DNA of 64,000 nucleotides, from assembly GCA_940337035.1 (NCBI GenBank), contig CALNHX010003588.1:82205-146204 (forward strand), in the 5' to 3' direction. The DNA is from Agriotes lineatus (lineage: Eukaryota > Arthropoda > Insecta > Coleoptera > Elateridae). The notes below the pieces were generated by a model. The model worked only from the letters and a program-made list of their open reading frames with translations. It did no database searches and was not told where the DNA came from. Shown here one piece after another: positions 21,901-32,715 of this stretch (positions are counted from its first letter, which is position 1; each line of letters opens with the position of its first letter). A program made the position numbers and the translations under genes.

Positions 21901-22715
21901 TATGTTTTGCAAGTAAGGCTGTACACTTAGAAATAGTCACAGATCTGACAACGAAAACATTCATTGCCGTTTTACGACGATTTGCTTCTAGACGGGGTAA
22001 GCCAGGTCATATCTACTCAGATAATGCTACTAATTTTGTTGGAGCAAGAAAGCAGTTAGCCATTCTATACGAATTTCTATCAAAGAGTAACCCAGACATT
22101 GTAAAACTGTGTGCAAATGATAGAATTGTGTTGAATTTTATTCCACCAAGTTCACCTCATTTTGAAGGTTTATGGGAGTCTGCAGTAAAAGGTGCAAAAT
22201 ATCATTTAAGTAGAGTTTTAAAAGATACAAGATTAACTTATGAGGAATTTAATACCGTAATTGTACAAATCGAGGCAATATTGAATTCCCGGCCATTATA
22301 TCCCTTGTCATCTGATCCTAACGATCTTAAACTTTTAACACCTGCCCACTTCTTGATTGGAAAACCATTAACATCAGTTCCTGATTCAAATCTTGTAGAA
22401 TTGCCAACCAACAGGTTATCTAGGTTGCAACTACTGCAACAAATTAATCAAAATTTTTGGAGGCGTTGGTCAGGAGAATACCTTTCCCAGCTGCAGGAGC
22501 GCAAGAAATGGAAAACCAATGCTAGTGGCGCCATCAGTGAGGGCCGACTGGTGACCATCAAGGATAAGAACTTACCTCCCTGCAATTGTCTGTTAGGAAG
22601 GATAATTCAAACTCATCCTGGTGATGACGGTGTAGTGCGCGTTGTGACCGTGAAAACAAAAAACGGTGTTCTTAAAAGACCAGTCACAAAAATTTGCCTT
22701 TTGCCGTGCGTTTAA
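18889..22715 (+). pseudogene. Pao pol: protease, RT, RNase H, integrase
   Basis: LLLDSGSQSNF (about 18957) is the retropepsin active site. RT follows, with TKLRVVFDGSSQSTSGWSLN (19795), DIDKMYRQILVHPD and FFVDDLITG, where Phe replaces the usual Tyr of YVDD (about 20168). RNase H motifs FCDASKDAYSA and LWSDSQVVLHW lie near 20695 and 20910. The integrase zinc region (LHGGPQLL) and the core HITGIYYARPFT, YSDNATNFVGA and GLWESAVKGAK span 21625-22190; a DUF5641 tail ends with a stop at 22713. In the core, Tyr stands where the first catalytic Asp is normally found (GIYY versus GIDY at 31810). Frames break near 20590, 20808, 21382 and 21672, so it is inactive. Confidence 0.85.
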
Positions 22716-25063
22716 ACAGACGATAATAACAGACTACAAAACTAAGTATACTCCATTGTAGTGTTTATATTAATATGTACATATGTCTATTTAGGTAGTA
22801 ATTATGTAATGTTATTTATAGTTGTTATATTAATTTTACTCCATTCAAAACAACTGGTCGATTCATTGTTCCATGGAGCCGACCCTGCCTAAAGGCCGAC
22901 CCTGTATCTTAAAGCTACATTTTAAATTTTATTTGGCCCAAACGCTAACGCGTCCCGAGCTGCGGAATTTTTCCCTGTAAGCATTTTCCTTTAACGCATA
23001 AAGCGCGCGGTTGTTGCAACCGTCGGTCGCCAGTACCCACATAAATCAAATTCTTTATTTCAAGTAGAAGCGAAAACAGTCCTTGAAGCCTTAGGTTATC
23101 TTTCAAGCAATTCAGCGCTCGAAGTTCTCGAAAATTGGTCGTGTAATTCGATACCTTGGGATTTAATGCAACAGCAAGACATTTCTTCTAGAATGTTCCA
23201 AGGCCCCTCCCGCTTACCCATAGGGTACGCAGCGAGCTTCGTTATTGCACAACTTTGTGAGAATTGGTGCAACGTTGAGACAAAGGATTTCCTTCAGGGG
23301 CTGCGAGAAAGAGAGAACTTCACGGTAGCGGGGGCAAATTCTGGGCTCTTCGCGTACCATTTTTGATTTTAGTTAGTTCAGTTCAGCTTAGACCCCGATA
23401 ATAGTTGGTTGACTGCAACTCAAAGTTTTCGGTAGCGCGGGCTAAGGGCTATGTTTCGTTAAGCGGTTTCAAATTATTGGCGAGGCGCCTTCTATCGGCT
23501 TTTGCCCTCCAGCAAAAAGTGGAAAAGCAAGTTGCACCCTTTTGCACATTCAACAAAGGTGTCCTCATAAGCCTACAATACTTTTCATATCAGTGGAAAA
23601 AGTTTCGGCAAATCTGTTGCGAATTCTGTGAAGCCGTGTTAAAGTTGAAGTTACCCGTCGCCCGCCGCTGGCTGCCATCCTTCTTCGTGGGGTAAACCGA
23701 CCCTCTGGCCCTCCGCACCGAATTGGCCCCTGTACAACCTTTTCGTTCCCATTTGGGGAGCCCGCTACACCTCTGCAACGTCTCACCGGCCTTCGCCGAG
23801 GCGGAGTTCGTAACTATCGCCAACCCCAAATAACGTGCTTACAGCTATCAGGTAGGAGCTATGTATTACTCCAATTGTGTTCTTGTGCCTAATTAAGTTG
23901 CGACTATATTTGTTATGTGTTTTCCGGGGGTTTGTAAATATTGCGCCCGTTCACTTAAAGCTTAAGCTTATGTTTTGATTTGCCTGTTGTTAACCAGGGG
24001 CTTCACCCCTGTTATCTATTTCGTTTTGTCCGTTGTGTAACCACATATTTAGACCATAAGGTAACTTTGTGTGGGATCCCCTTTTTATATTCATGTAGGG
24101 TGTGTCTGTTCTCTTTATTAAGCTTGAATTCACCTCCGGGTGATTACTATCAATGTAAAGATTTGTGTAAACTTTAAATTCTTTAAATAATAAACCCATT
24201 GAAGTCAATTTGATTATTTGTTGAGTTCTGAACCCCTTCTGGGTCATTAATTAATCCAGTGTGGCAAAGGCCGAGTGTAATTTGCAATGTAAAGCTGAAA
24301 TTACGCCTTTTTGATAAGCAAGCCCCAAGCCCTGGGCCATTCAGTGTTCTTTTGTTATTCTTTAGTGACGGTGGCCTTGAAGGTAAGTGATTTAACGACA
24401 AGGTCACCCGGCTACTCGGAGGAGGCTTGGTGAACAACATGCGGAGGTGTTCAGCAACGTACTTGGAGGACTTCTACATAGGCTACGTGTATTGTTCTTG
24501 GTTCTAGACACGTCAGCCACCCCTAATCAGAACCAAGTGGCGCTCAGGCATTTCTTTTTCTGTTAAGCAATCCATCAGGGTAAGTGCCGCCGGTTTTTCT
24601 TTGAGCTTTCGAACCACGCCTTCCCGACTGAGTTAAGTGCGAGTAATCGGAGCAACAAAATCGGCTCCAGCACATTAAGATCTGTGTTCTTTTTAGTAAA
24701 GCCGGCGAACCCTGTAGTTTGTACCCGTTTTTGAACAATCAATACGACCTATGTCGATATGATGAATTAATACCGTAACATAGTTTAACGTACTACATTT
24801 AAGTTGGTATTGTTGAACATAGTTCAACGTGGGGAGTTATGTAGAAATATCGGAAGGCGAAAGGTGAAAGGGCGCGGGGGTGCACGCACGCAGCTTGCAC
24901 TGAGCGGGATGCGTCTCCGGCAACTTGTCAGAGCAGCGTCCAGAGGGTGGTTGTGGTAAACATTTATACAAATTTATTAATTACATCATATGTGTTAGAA
25001 GTACCAAATGTGTTTTATTTAAAATCAAGATACAGTCCACTCTATCGACGAAACAGATGCATT
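22716..25063. other. GC-richer LTR-like region, no confident gene
   Basis: Base composition rises from about 22900 to 24700, and short ORFs on both strands overlap without family features. AATAAA occurs at 24189-24194, followed by GC-rich sequence. This is the look of a long LTR or untranslated leader, similar in style to the solo LTR at 48110-50192. TGTATCTTAAAGC near 22910 could be the start of the 3' LTR of the preceding Pao element. I could not prove boundaries or a target duplication. Confidence 0.35.
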
Positions 25064-26151
25064 TCTTATATATATTTCTAAAAGTCCTGACTGACTCACT
25101 GACTCATCAACGCCCAGCCCAAACCCTTGGACCTAGAAAGCTGAAATTTTGCACAGAGGTTCCCTTTATGATGTATACAAGGAATAAGGAAGGATATTTC
25201 GAAATTCAACCCCTAAAGGGGTAAAATGGGGGTTCCAATTTTGTATGAAGAAATAATATTAAATAGACATTTCGACTTGAAATTTCGTAGGAGTACTCCT
25301 AAAAACAAATAATCAAACACGTATTTCGTGATTTTCCGAAAATCAACCCCTTAGGGGGTGAAATGGGGTAAGTAAGCCTAAAAATCGATATGGGTGTCGT
25401 TATTGAGGTTTTTTGGGACGTTGATTGCGAAAATTACATTTATTTTTAAGTCCAAGACGGTGAACATGACATAAGGGAAGAAACGGGACGGGACGGGACT
25501 AGACTGGACGGAACGGGACGGACTGGACGGGACGGGACTGAGCGGGACGGGACTGGACGGGAAGGGAAGGGACGGAACGGGGACAGGGACGGGACGGAAA
25601 GAGAAGAAAAAGGATGGGATGGAATGGGGAGGGGGTGGGATGAAAGAGGAGGGGCGGGACGGGACGGAAAGGGACGGGACTGGACGGGAGGGAAAGGGGC
25701 GGGACGGGACGGGACGGGGAAGGTCGAGACGGGGCGGGGGCGGGGCGGAACGGGGATGATACGGAAAGGACAAGGGAAGGAATGGGATGGAAGGGGCGAA
25801 GAGACGGGGACGGGACGGAAAGGGACGGGACTGGACGGGACGGCACTGAACAGGAAGGGACTGGACGGAAAAGGAAGGGACGGGACGAAAAGGAACGAGA
25901 CGGGACGGGACGGAAAAGGAAGGGAAGGGAAGGAATGGGATGGAAGGGGAGAGGACGGGACGGGACGAGACGGGACGGGACGGGACGGGACTGGACGGAA
26001 TGGGATGGTACGGAGGACGGGGACGGAGAAAGGGACGGGGACGGAGATAGGATGGGATGGGATGGGATGGGGATGACAGAAAATAATTAGTCATTATTTA
26101 ATACACAAATAACGAACCTCGCGCGAACGAAGGTCGGGGGTAAAAGCTAGT
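25064..26151 (+). mobile_element. Probable non-autonomous Helitron
   Basis: The left part carries GACTGACTCACTGACTCATC, AACGCCCAGCCCAAACC and GACCTAGAAAGCTGAAATTT, and the right end reads CGAACGAAGGTCGGGGGTAA then AAGCTAG followed by T. This combination, an end in CTAG before T and an internal minisatellite, is how I remember small Helitrons of insects. The 5' end is set at TCTTATATATATTTC but the base before it is T, not the expected A. No coding capacity. Confidence 0.48.
25485..26085. repeat. GGGACGGGAC purine-rich minisatellite
   Basis: About 600 bp of degenerate 5- to 10-bp units (GGGAC, GGACGGGACT, GGAAAGGGAC) on the plus strand, almost free of C-runs and T. It produces long meaningless ORFs (Arg-Pro-Val-Pro-Ser repeats on the minus strand and Gly-Arg-Asp repeats on the plus strand). 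Dense G-runs make it a candidate G-quadruplex former. Confidence 0.9.
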
Positions 26152-26493
26152 GTTAAACTAAAACCAAATCAAATAATAGTTCTAACTTGATACGTATGGC
26201 AATGCGTCTACTATTAGTTAAGTTTTCTGCAGTTATCTGACACAACTGCGTCCGCTATGTTTTGTGTCCAGATGTCCTTTCAACGATTCCCCATTGCCAG
26301 ACAGTTGAGCGTAGCGTAATATACAGTGACTGTAATAGAAGATACATAGGTGTTTCCATACTTTTTCCAACCACTGTATGTAGCAGATGTGCCACAGAGA
26401 TTCTGGGTTTTTTATGACTTCATAAGTTGCATATCCGTTTATTTATTTATTTAGCGTATGGCTTAATAAAAAGTGAGTGTATAAAAAATTCCA
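26152..26493. other. Spacer, no gene seen
   Basis: AT-rich sequence between the Helitron-like end and the LINE remnant. No ORF with family character and no clear repeat. Confidence 0.4.
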
Positions 26494-27033
26494 TCTACAG
26501 TTCAATGTCAATATGTCTCAGCCAACCCACTGCAGCAGGCGTCACATCTACGAAATCTTCTGGGGTGCCCTAGAAGGCCTTATGTAGGAGCATTGAAACG
26601 TTATGTGATTTAACTGTTTGGTTCAAATTCCCCGCAATCGCAGGCAGCGGTGGGTCGCTTGCCCCATTTGTGCAAGGAACTGCCGCATCTACTGTGACCA
26701 GTACGGATCCTATTGAGGGCTGTCCAGGTTTTGCGTGGTAAATCGAAGCCTTGCGGTAGTTTCCCGATATCCAAAATATTATGTCCAACGGCTGGTGCTT
26801 GGTTAGTCCATTAATGTTTCCATGCAGTTGGTCCATCAAAGCCCTCCGCGTTGCGTTTTTGTGCAGTTTTACTGCAGGAGCCCTGGATGTAAGTCTTCGG
26901 AACGCTGTTTTAGATTCTCGAGAATAGGGTGTAAACCATTGGTAACAACCCATTTGTATTCTCTAACAAGGTTACATTGTCGACGAATGTTCGGAGAGTA
27001 GATGTTGCTTCGCGTGGGTAACCAGTATATTGG
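26494..27033 (-). pseudogene. LINE RT C-terminus, distal half
   Basis: On the minus strand the DNA next to the Pao LTR reads YWLPTRSNIYSPNIRRQ, then LVREYKWV; further on come FDLPRKTWTALNRIRTGHSR, CGSSLHKWGK, AACDCG and VGWLRHIDIEL before a stop near 26494. This is the typical C-terminal tail of an insect LINE RT, with the LPRxTWxxLNRxRTGHxRC and CDCG signatures. Frameshifts are present. It is continuous with 33278-33468 once the Pao element between is set aside. Confidence 0.8.
27029..27033. repeat. Left 5-bp target duplication (ATTGG)
   Basis: ATTGG precedes the 5' LTR and is repeated at 33273-33277 after the 3' LTR. Five base pairs is usual for BEL/Pao insertions. Confidence 0.88.
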
Positions 27034-27395
27034 TGTTAAGGACTTTATAAACTTTTGCCGCCTCTCTTACATGCTGAATTCGTACTGTGCGCAGTAGACT
27101 GCCTCGCCGGCATCCGATTCCAAAAACACTTACGTTTCATCTGTCAACGTGGCAGCATGCAAACAGGTCCGCTCTACGGAAGCTAATTCTTGTAAATGTT
27201 CAAATGTTCCATGTGTTTTTTATTGCTAATAAAGTAACATATTTCCGGCTTTCAACGAGTGTATTTATTCAGTGAAACCTACAATCATACAGTCCACAAA
27301 TTCCAAGGCGAGCTGGCGATCAGCGGTTTTCCAGATAGCGAAAAACTGAGAAGGCTACAAACATTGTACCTTCGATCCTGATTAGTGCTCAAACA
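27034..27395 (+). repeat. 5' LTR of young Pao element
   Basis: It starts TGTTAAGGACTTTATAAAC and ends GTGCTCAAACA. A polyadenylation signal AATAAA lies within TTGCTAATAAAGTAAC near 27230. TTTATAAA near 27043 is TATA-like but very close to the edge. The 62-codon ORF inside is duplicated in the other LTR and is not a gene. Confidence 0.92.
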
Positions 27396-27415
27396 TTGGT
27401 CCTACAGAACCGGAT
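27396..27415 (+). promoter_or_regulatory. Putative primer-binding site
   Basis: TTGGTCCTACAGAACCGGAT follows the LTR directly. It contains TGG, the complement of a tRNA CCA end, one base in. Its reverse complement ends in GGACCA, but I cannot assign the tRNA with certainty. Confidence 0.5.
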
Positions 27416-28270
27416 TAAGCCACATTAGGTCATTGCGGGTCCAAAACAGCGACAGCATTCGACAACATTGGTCATAGGCAAGTACAAAGCATATTCAGTT
27501 GTGTATTGCATCGCATATAATCGACCGCAAGGAGCAGCGTTCCAATTTCGCAGCAACGCGTGGAACGAAGAGGGCACATGCGGTGCCCGCAACGAGAGGA
27601 AGGAAGACAGCAGACGGTGCTATCAACGCCAAGATTCGTGCACGTGGGCATTGCAGCTGCTAGCCAGACGGTAGTAGGAACAGAAAACCGGCAAGGCGGC
27701 ACACCAATATTAAATGTAAGCCTGATTTTCCTATGCATAAATTTGGTTTATTTCGTCTGTGTTTGCATGTGTGCATAATTTCAGCTGCGTATTATTGCGT
27801 AAACAAATGGTTTATGAGTCATATAAACATTTTAATTGCGTGAAATGCCAAGCTATTACGTTTGTTAGCGATAACCCATGCATTTTCAAATTGCAGAGCC
27901 GTTTGCGTCGTTAAAACAGTCTCGCGTTCGTGGCGCAATTTGGTCTTGCGTAGTACACGGCCATCCGCGTCGTGATTCATTCCGTTGTACCGGGGTCGTT
28001 TTCTGCGTCGTAAGCGACAAGTTTTCTCGCGTTTTTAGCAAGCGCTGTCTGCGGTATAAACAAATTCGCGCCAGAGGCGTGCGAAAGGGTTTTATCATTA
28101 AAGAATATTTCAGATTCTGCAAGTAGTAAAGCTACCACGCGTAGCAGCTTGCCTGAAATATCACAGATAGTTGACCCGTTGGGTCCGCGTACCAGAAGCG
28201 TACAAAATTCACGCCAGAGGCGTACGAAAAGTTAGTTCGATCGGTTAAATTGTTTTTAATCTCAACAATT
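27416..28270 (+). other. Pao leader with pol-derived segment
   Basis: About 850 bp separate the primer site from the gag-pol start, where relatives carry gag. At 28105-28184 an 80-bp stretch matches the pol region at 30411-30490 with about 10 mismatches. A second internal repeat, CGCCAGAGGCGT plus the following GCGAAA/ACGAAA, occurs at 28069 and 28212. No long ORF. The leader therefore seems rebuilt by recombination. Confidence 0.7.
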
Positions 28271-31200
28271 ATGGATCCGCTTGTAAGAGCACGTGGCTCT
28301 ATTAAATTTGCAGCAATCAAATCATTAGCTACCGAAAGCGAGCTTCTTGATTTTGTTATAATTTATGTAGTTTCTAAAAAACTGGACCCCACTACATTTC
28401 GTGAATGGGAGGTCCTTAGAAACCGGTCAAGTTCTGACCTGCCTAATCTTGATGAGTTCAAGGAATTCTTACAAAATACAGCAAATCTTCTAGAAACTCT
28501 GGAAGTAAAAAATGTTAAGCTTGTACCCGAAAAGTCTTCCAAGGTACATTCGAAATCATTTGTGTCAGGTACCCCTTCGTGTGCACTTTGTAAAGGATCT
28601 CATTCCTTGTACAAATGCGATAAGTTTGTCAAGATGTCTGTTCTTGACAGAAAGTCAAAGGCAAAAGAGCTCCGCGTATGCTTTAATTGCCTAACTCAGG
28701 GTCACCTTGCGAGCCTTTGTAGCTCCAAATATACGTGTAGAAAGTGCAAATCAAGGCACAACACACTTCTTCATGAGGATAAGCCTCAGAACGCTTCTTC
28801 TAGTCAACCAGGATCTGCGATGTCGGCAGAAACCCCTGTTGAACTAAACCAATCGATTTCTGCATTCTGTTCGAATGATTTTCAGGTACTCTTACCTACG
28901 GCTACCGCTAAACTCATCGCTGATGATGGTACGCCTCACGTTATGCGAATCCTGTTGGATTCCGGTTCCCAATCGAACTTTATACGTTCAGATTTGTGTA
29001 AAAAGTTGAAGCTTCCAACTCGCGAAGTCAACGTTACTGTTTCTGGCTTAAGTAAAGCCACTTCTCAAATCAAGGCTAGGTGTGATATCAAGCTGCAAGC
29101 CCCTCACACTTCATACGGCATTGGCCTATCCTGTCTTGTTCTCGATGAGATTACGGGTGTTACCCCAAGTTTTCGCGTCCAGCGAAACAGCTTCAAGGTT
29201 CCTGATAACATCAAGTTATCAGATCTGTCCTACGACCAACCGGGCACCATCGACATTCTGATTGGTTCGCCCATTTTCTGGCAGCTCCTTTGTATTGGAC
29301 AAATTGGTCTAGGCCCAAATCTTCCCATCCTCCAAAAGACTCGTTTTGGTTGGATTGTTTCTGGCCCTACAGGCCCTCCTTCTGCGTACCCTGTACAGTG
29401 CAATCTTGGCACGATCGAGGATGCTTCTGACCCCATTGCTAGGTTTTGGCAACTCGAACATTACCCAGAAGAAAAGGTTCGCACAAATGAAGAGAACGCC
29501 TGCGAGGCACATTTCGTGCAAAATACTCAACGAGAAGCGAATGGTCGATTCGTTGTCTCTATCCCTTTCAAGGAACCTGTAGAGGTATTGGGCGATTCAT
29601 TGCAAATCGCTCAGAAAAGATTCTTATCATTAGAGAAGCGGTTACAAGCGAACCCTGACTTGTCCAATCGCTATTCGAGTTTCATGAATGAATATTCTGA
29701 ATTAGGTCATATGTCCGTTTCAAACCCTAATTCAAACGAGATATCCTATTATCTACCCCACCACGGAGTCTTAAAAGAGGAAAGCCTGACAACTAAACTC
29801 CGAGTTGTTTTCAATGGTTCTCAAGCAACCACTTCAGGGCAATCTCTGAACAGCATTCAGATGGTTGGCCCAACCGTGCAGCAAGACTTATTTTCAATTC
29901 TTGTTCGCTTTCGCAAGCATTTATTCGCTATATCAGCTGATATCGAGAAGATGTATCGCCAGGTTCTGGTGAATCCTAACCATAGGCCCCTTCAGAGAAT
30001 CTTGTGGCGACCCTCCTCAGCTGAGCCTCTTCGGTCGTACGACCTGAATACGGTTACGTATGGCACCGCTTCAGCATCTTTTCTTGCTATTCGATGTTTA
30101 ACCCAATTGGGCATCGAATGTGAGGCTTCAAATCCCGAAGTCTCTCGAATCATAAAGGAGGACTTCTACGTCGACGACCTTCTGACAGGTGCCGACACTC
30201 CTGAGAAAGCGCGTACTCTCTGCTCAAACTTGGATCAGATTCTTGAGTCAGGCTGCTTCAAACTTAGAAAGTGGATTTCTAACTCTCCAGAAGTTCTCGA
30301 TGGAATACCAGATTCCGATTTGCATCCGGGTGTTCTTGATTTCAGTGCACATGAGCACACAAACACCCTTGGTTTGATTTGGTCCTTTAAAAGCGATCAT
30401 CTGATGTTCAATATTTCAAATTCTACAAGTAGTAAGGCTACGAAGCGTAGCATCTTGTCTGAAATATCGCAGATATTCGACCCGTTGGGTCTTCTAAGTC
30501 CATGCACCATGGGTGCCAAGGTTCTTTTGCAACAGCTTTGGATGGAAAAGCTGGATTGGGATGAACCCGTTCCTAAAGCCATACAAGAAAAATGGTTAAC
30601 CTATCGCAGTGAGCTTCTCATGCTCAATGACTTAGCAATTCCTCGTCACGTCCTCTGTCGGAGCGTGGTCGAGATAGAGCTCCATGGTTTCTGCGACGCC
30701 TCTAACAATAGTTACGGTGCGTCGATATACCTACGTTCCAAGAATCAGGAAGGGGAAGTACAGGTTCACCTTCTCTGTTCCAAGGCCAAGGTAGCCCCTT
30801 TAAAGCCCTTGACAATCCCGAAGCTCGAGCTCTGCGGAGCTGTTCTTCTAAGCAAACTTTCCGTGCAAGTCATAAAGGCACTTGATTTGCCCATATCTAG
30901 AATCTGTCTGTGGACAGATTCCACAATAGTGCTAGGATGGTTGAAAACCAGTCCAAATCTTCTTAAGACCTTTGTGTGCAACAGAGTTGCTGATGTTCAG
31001 CAACTCACCTTTGAAGCCACTTGGCGGCATGTTCCCACAACGTCTAATCCCGCTGATCTTCTCACTAGGAGAATCACCCCTTTAGGTTTGAAAGGATTGA
31101 GCCTTTGGTGGCATGGTCCCACCTTGCTAAGCGAAGGTGAGGCCTCTTGGCCTACTTCCAAACATGTTCGTGCTGAGCTTCCAGAATTCAAAAAGGAAGT

Positions 31201-32335
31201 TCAGAGTTTTCCTGTAACCTCTGTTGAACCATTTCCGTTCAATCAGTATTTAAGCTTTGCTCGCTTACAACGAGTCATAGCTTATTGCTTTCGTTTTCAT
31301 AACAATGCGCGAGCCCCCAAAGCTGATCGTCTTTCTGGGCTCCTTTCTACAGATGAACTGCAATCATCTATTGTAAGACTTGCCAGGTTTTCCCAACGCG
31401 AGTCATTTCCAGACGAACTTAAACTGTTGTCACAGAGCAAGCCTGTGAAACAATCTTCTGCTTTGATATCCCTGAATCCCTTTCTTGATTCCGAGGGACT
31501 GCTAAGAGTTGGTGGTAGGCTCCACAACTCTCAATTACCCTTTGACAAGAAGTTTCCTCTAGTGATTTCTGGCAAACATCCATTCGCCAAACTCCTAGTA
31601 TCGCATGAGCATCTTCGGCTTCTCCATGCCGGACCTCAAATGCTGTTAGCTAATCTCAGAGAACGATATTGGATCACCTCTGGCAGAAATATCGTCAAGC
31701 AAGTGGTTCATCAATGCTTACGGTGTTTTAGATTCTCTCCTAAGTTAACTGAGCCCATAATGGGAGACCTGCCAGCCTCTCGTATTCAATCATCGCCCCC
31801 ATTTCATACGACTGGTATTGATTATGGTGGACCTTTCATGATAAAGGATCGCAAGGGACGTGGTTCTAAACTAGTAAAGTCCTACCTTTGTCTATTCGTT
31901 TGTTTCGTCACAAAGGCAGTGCACATTGAATTGGTCGCTGATCTTTCTACTGAAACCTTCTTAATGGCTTTTCGCCGGTTTGTGGCTCGACGAGGCAAAC
32001 CGCTCCATGTCTACTCAGACAACGGCACTAACTTTGTAGGCGCTAATTCCGAGTTAATCGAATTAGGCAATTTTCTCGCGGAACAAAACCCTTCTATTTC
32101 CGAATCAGTCGCGAACGACGGAGTAGCTTGGCATTTTATACCCGCGCACAGTCCCCACTTTGGCGGATTGTGGGAGGCCGGAATCAAGTCCTCCAAACAT
32201 CACATACGTCGCGTTATAGGTAACGCTAGTCTAAATTACGATGAATTTTGCACTTTGTTGGCACAGGTGGAAGCGACCTTAAACTCCCGACCCCTGCCCC
32301 TTTGTCCTCTGATCCAAACGACCTTCAGCCTTTGA
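28271..32335 (+). CDS. Pao gag-pol polyprotein, front of gag missing
   Basis: I start at the first ATG (MDPLVRARG), giving 1354 residues. The protein opens inside gag, at VVSKKLDPTTFREWE, without the DUF1759 half. Zinc knuckles follow at about 103-150 (CALCKGSHSLYKC, CFNCLTQGHLASLC). Protease active site LLDSGSQSNF is near 227; RT has DIEKMYRQVLVNPN and an intact YVDD near 632; RNase H has FCDASNNSYGAS and LWTDSTIVLGW near 880. The integrase has a zinc region (LHAGPQ, CLRCF; 1115-1150) and core residues in GIDYGG (about 1180), YSDNGTNF (1248) and GLWEAG (1298). The frame ends early after LNSRPLPLCPLI through a shift near 32290. Confidence 0.92.
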   Translation: MDPLVRARGSIKFAAIKSLATESELLDFVIIYVVSKKLDPTTFREWEVLRNRSSSDLPNLDEFKEFLQNTANLLETLEVKNVKLVPEKSSKVHSKSFVSGTPSCALCKGSHSLYKCDKFVKMSVLDRKSKAKELRVCFNCLTQGHLASLCSSKYTCRKCKSRHNTLLHEDKPQNASSSQPGSAMSAETPVELNQSISAFCSNDFQVLLPTATAKLIADDGTPHVMRILLDSGSQSNFIRSDLCKKLKLPTREVNVTVSGLSKATSQIKARCDIKLQAPHTSYGIGLSCLVLDEITGVTPSFRVQRNSFKVPDNIKLSDLSYDQPGTIDILIGSPIFWQLLCIGQIGLGPNLPILQKTRFGWIVSGPTGPPSAYPVQCNLGTIEDASDPIARFWQLEHYPEEKVRTNEENACEAHFVQNTQREANGRFVVSIPFKEPVEVLGDSLQIAQKRFLSLEKRLQANPDLSNRYSSFMNEYSELGHMSVSNPNSNEISYYLPHHGVLKEESLTTKLRVVFNGSQATTSGQSLNSIQMVGPTVQQDLFSILVRFRKHLFAISADIEKMYRQVLVNPNHRPLQRILWRPSSAEPLRSYDLNTVTYGTASASFLAIRCLTQLGIECEASNPEVSRIIKEDFYVDDLLTGADTPEKARTLCSNLDQILESGCFKLRKWISNSPEVLDGIPDSDLHPGVLDFSAHEHTNTLGLIWSFKSDHLMFNISNSTSSKATKRSILSEISQIFDPLGLLSPCTMGAKVLLQQLWMEKLDWDEPVPKAIQEKWLTYRSELLMLNDLAIPRHVLCRSVVEIELHGFCDASNNSYGASIYLRSKNQEGEVQVHLLCSKAKVAPLKPLTIPKLELCGAVLLSKLSVQVIKALDLPISRICLWTDSTIVLGWLKTSPNLLKTFVCNRVADVQQLTFEATWRHVPTTSNPADLLTRRITPLGLKGLSLWWHGPTLLSEGEASWPTSKHVRAELPEFKKEVQSFPVTSVEPFPFNQYLSFARLQRVIAYCFRFHNNARAPKADRLSGLLSTDELQSSIVRLARFSQRESFPDELKLLSQSKPVKQSSALISLNPFLDSEGLLRVGGRLHNSQLPFDKKFPLVISGKHPFAKLLVSHEHLRLLHAGPQMLLANLRERYWITSGRNIVKQVVHQCLRCFRFSPKLTEPIMGDLPASRIQSSPPFHTTGIDYGGPFMIKDRKGRGSKLVKSYLCLFVCFVTKAVHIELVADLSTETFLMAFRRFVARRGKPLHVYSDNGTNFVGANSELIELGNFLAEQNPSISESVANDGVAWHFIPAHSPHFGGLWEAGIKSSKHHIRRVIGNASLNYDEFCTLLAQVEATLNSRPLPLCPLIQTTFSL

Positions 32336-32715
32336 CTCCTGCTCATTTCCTGATTGGTCGTCCGTTGGTGTCATTGCCTGATCCCAACGTTACTGAGATA
32401 GTCGAGTCTCGGCTGTCTAAATACCAGAGAATACAACAACTACACCAGAATGTGTGGAAAAGATGGAGCAAGGAGTACATCTCGGAGCTCCAACAGCGCA
32501 CCAAATGGCGCACGCATCTTTCGGACCTCCAGCCTGGTTCCATGGTCCTCATCAAGGATGACAATCTACCCCCTCTAAAGTGGAGGTTAGGCCGGGTCAC
32601 CGAGCTGCACCCTGGCCTTGACGGCGTTACGCGTGTGGCGTCAGTGAACACTGTGTCAGGGATCGTGAAGCGATCCTTCGCTAAATTGTGCCCGCTACCT
32701 AGTGTTGTGAACTAG
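32280..32715 (+). pseudogene. Pao pol 3' end (DUF5641) out of frame
   Basis: The reading frame continues one base off from about 32290 with LSSDPNDLQPLTPAHFLIGR, ENVWKRW-like NVWKRWSKEYISELQQR and PPLKWRLGRVTELHPGLDGV, ending at 32713-32715. This is the DUF5641-type tail after the integrase core in Pao elements. In the family it is joined to the integrase; here a small indel in a C-rich stretch (CCCCTGCCCCTTTG) separates it. Confidence 0.88.

Larger units (their letters stand above)
17610..22715 (+). mobile_element. Degenerate BEL/Pao LTR retrotransposon
   Basis: The plus-strand order gag, zinc knuckle, aspartic protease, RT, RNase H, integrase and DUF5641-like tail is that of a BEL/Pao element. 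The reading frame is broken at several points. I found no pair of LTRs: upstream DNA is an unrelated repeat, and 22716 onward changes character near 22910. It is a relative of the complete element at 27034-33272 but clearly diverged and AT-richer. Confidence 0.85.

Noticed and set aside
23407..24776. Solo LTR with TAGT duplication (TGGTTGAC...CCGTAACA)
   Set aside because: A 4-bp match can occur by chance and the ends are not inverse to each other.
25378..26094. Long Pro/Arg/Ser and Gly/Arg/Asp ORFs on both strands
   Set aside because: They are translations of the GGGACGG minisatellite in different frames; no start context or domain.
26570..26953. 127-aa minus-strand ORF
   Set aside because: It runs mostly in the wrong frame of the LINE RT tail, whose RTGHSRC and CDCG signatures lie in another frame.
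27087..27275. 62-aa ORF, also at 32964-33152
   Set aside because: Identical because both lie in the two LTRs of the Pao element.
29230..32651. Minus-strand and alternate-frame ORFs in the Pao element
   Set aside because: Shadows of the long gag-pol frame.
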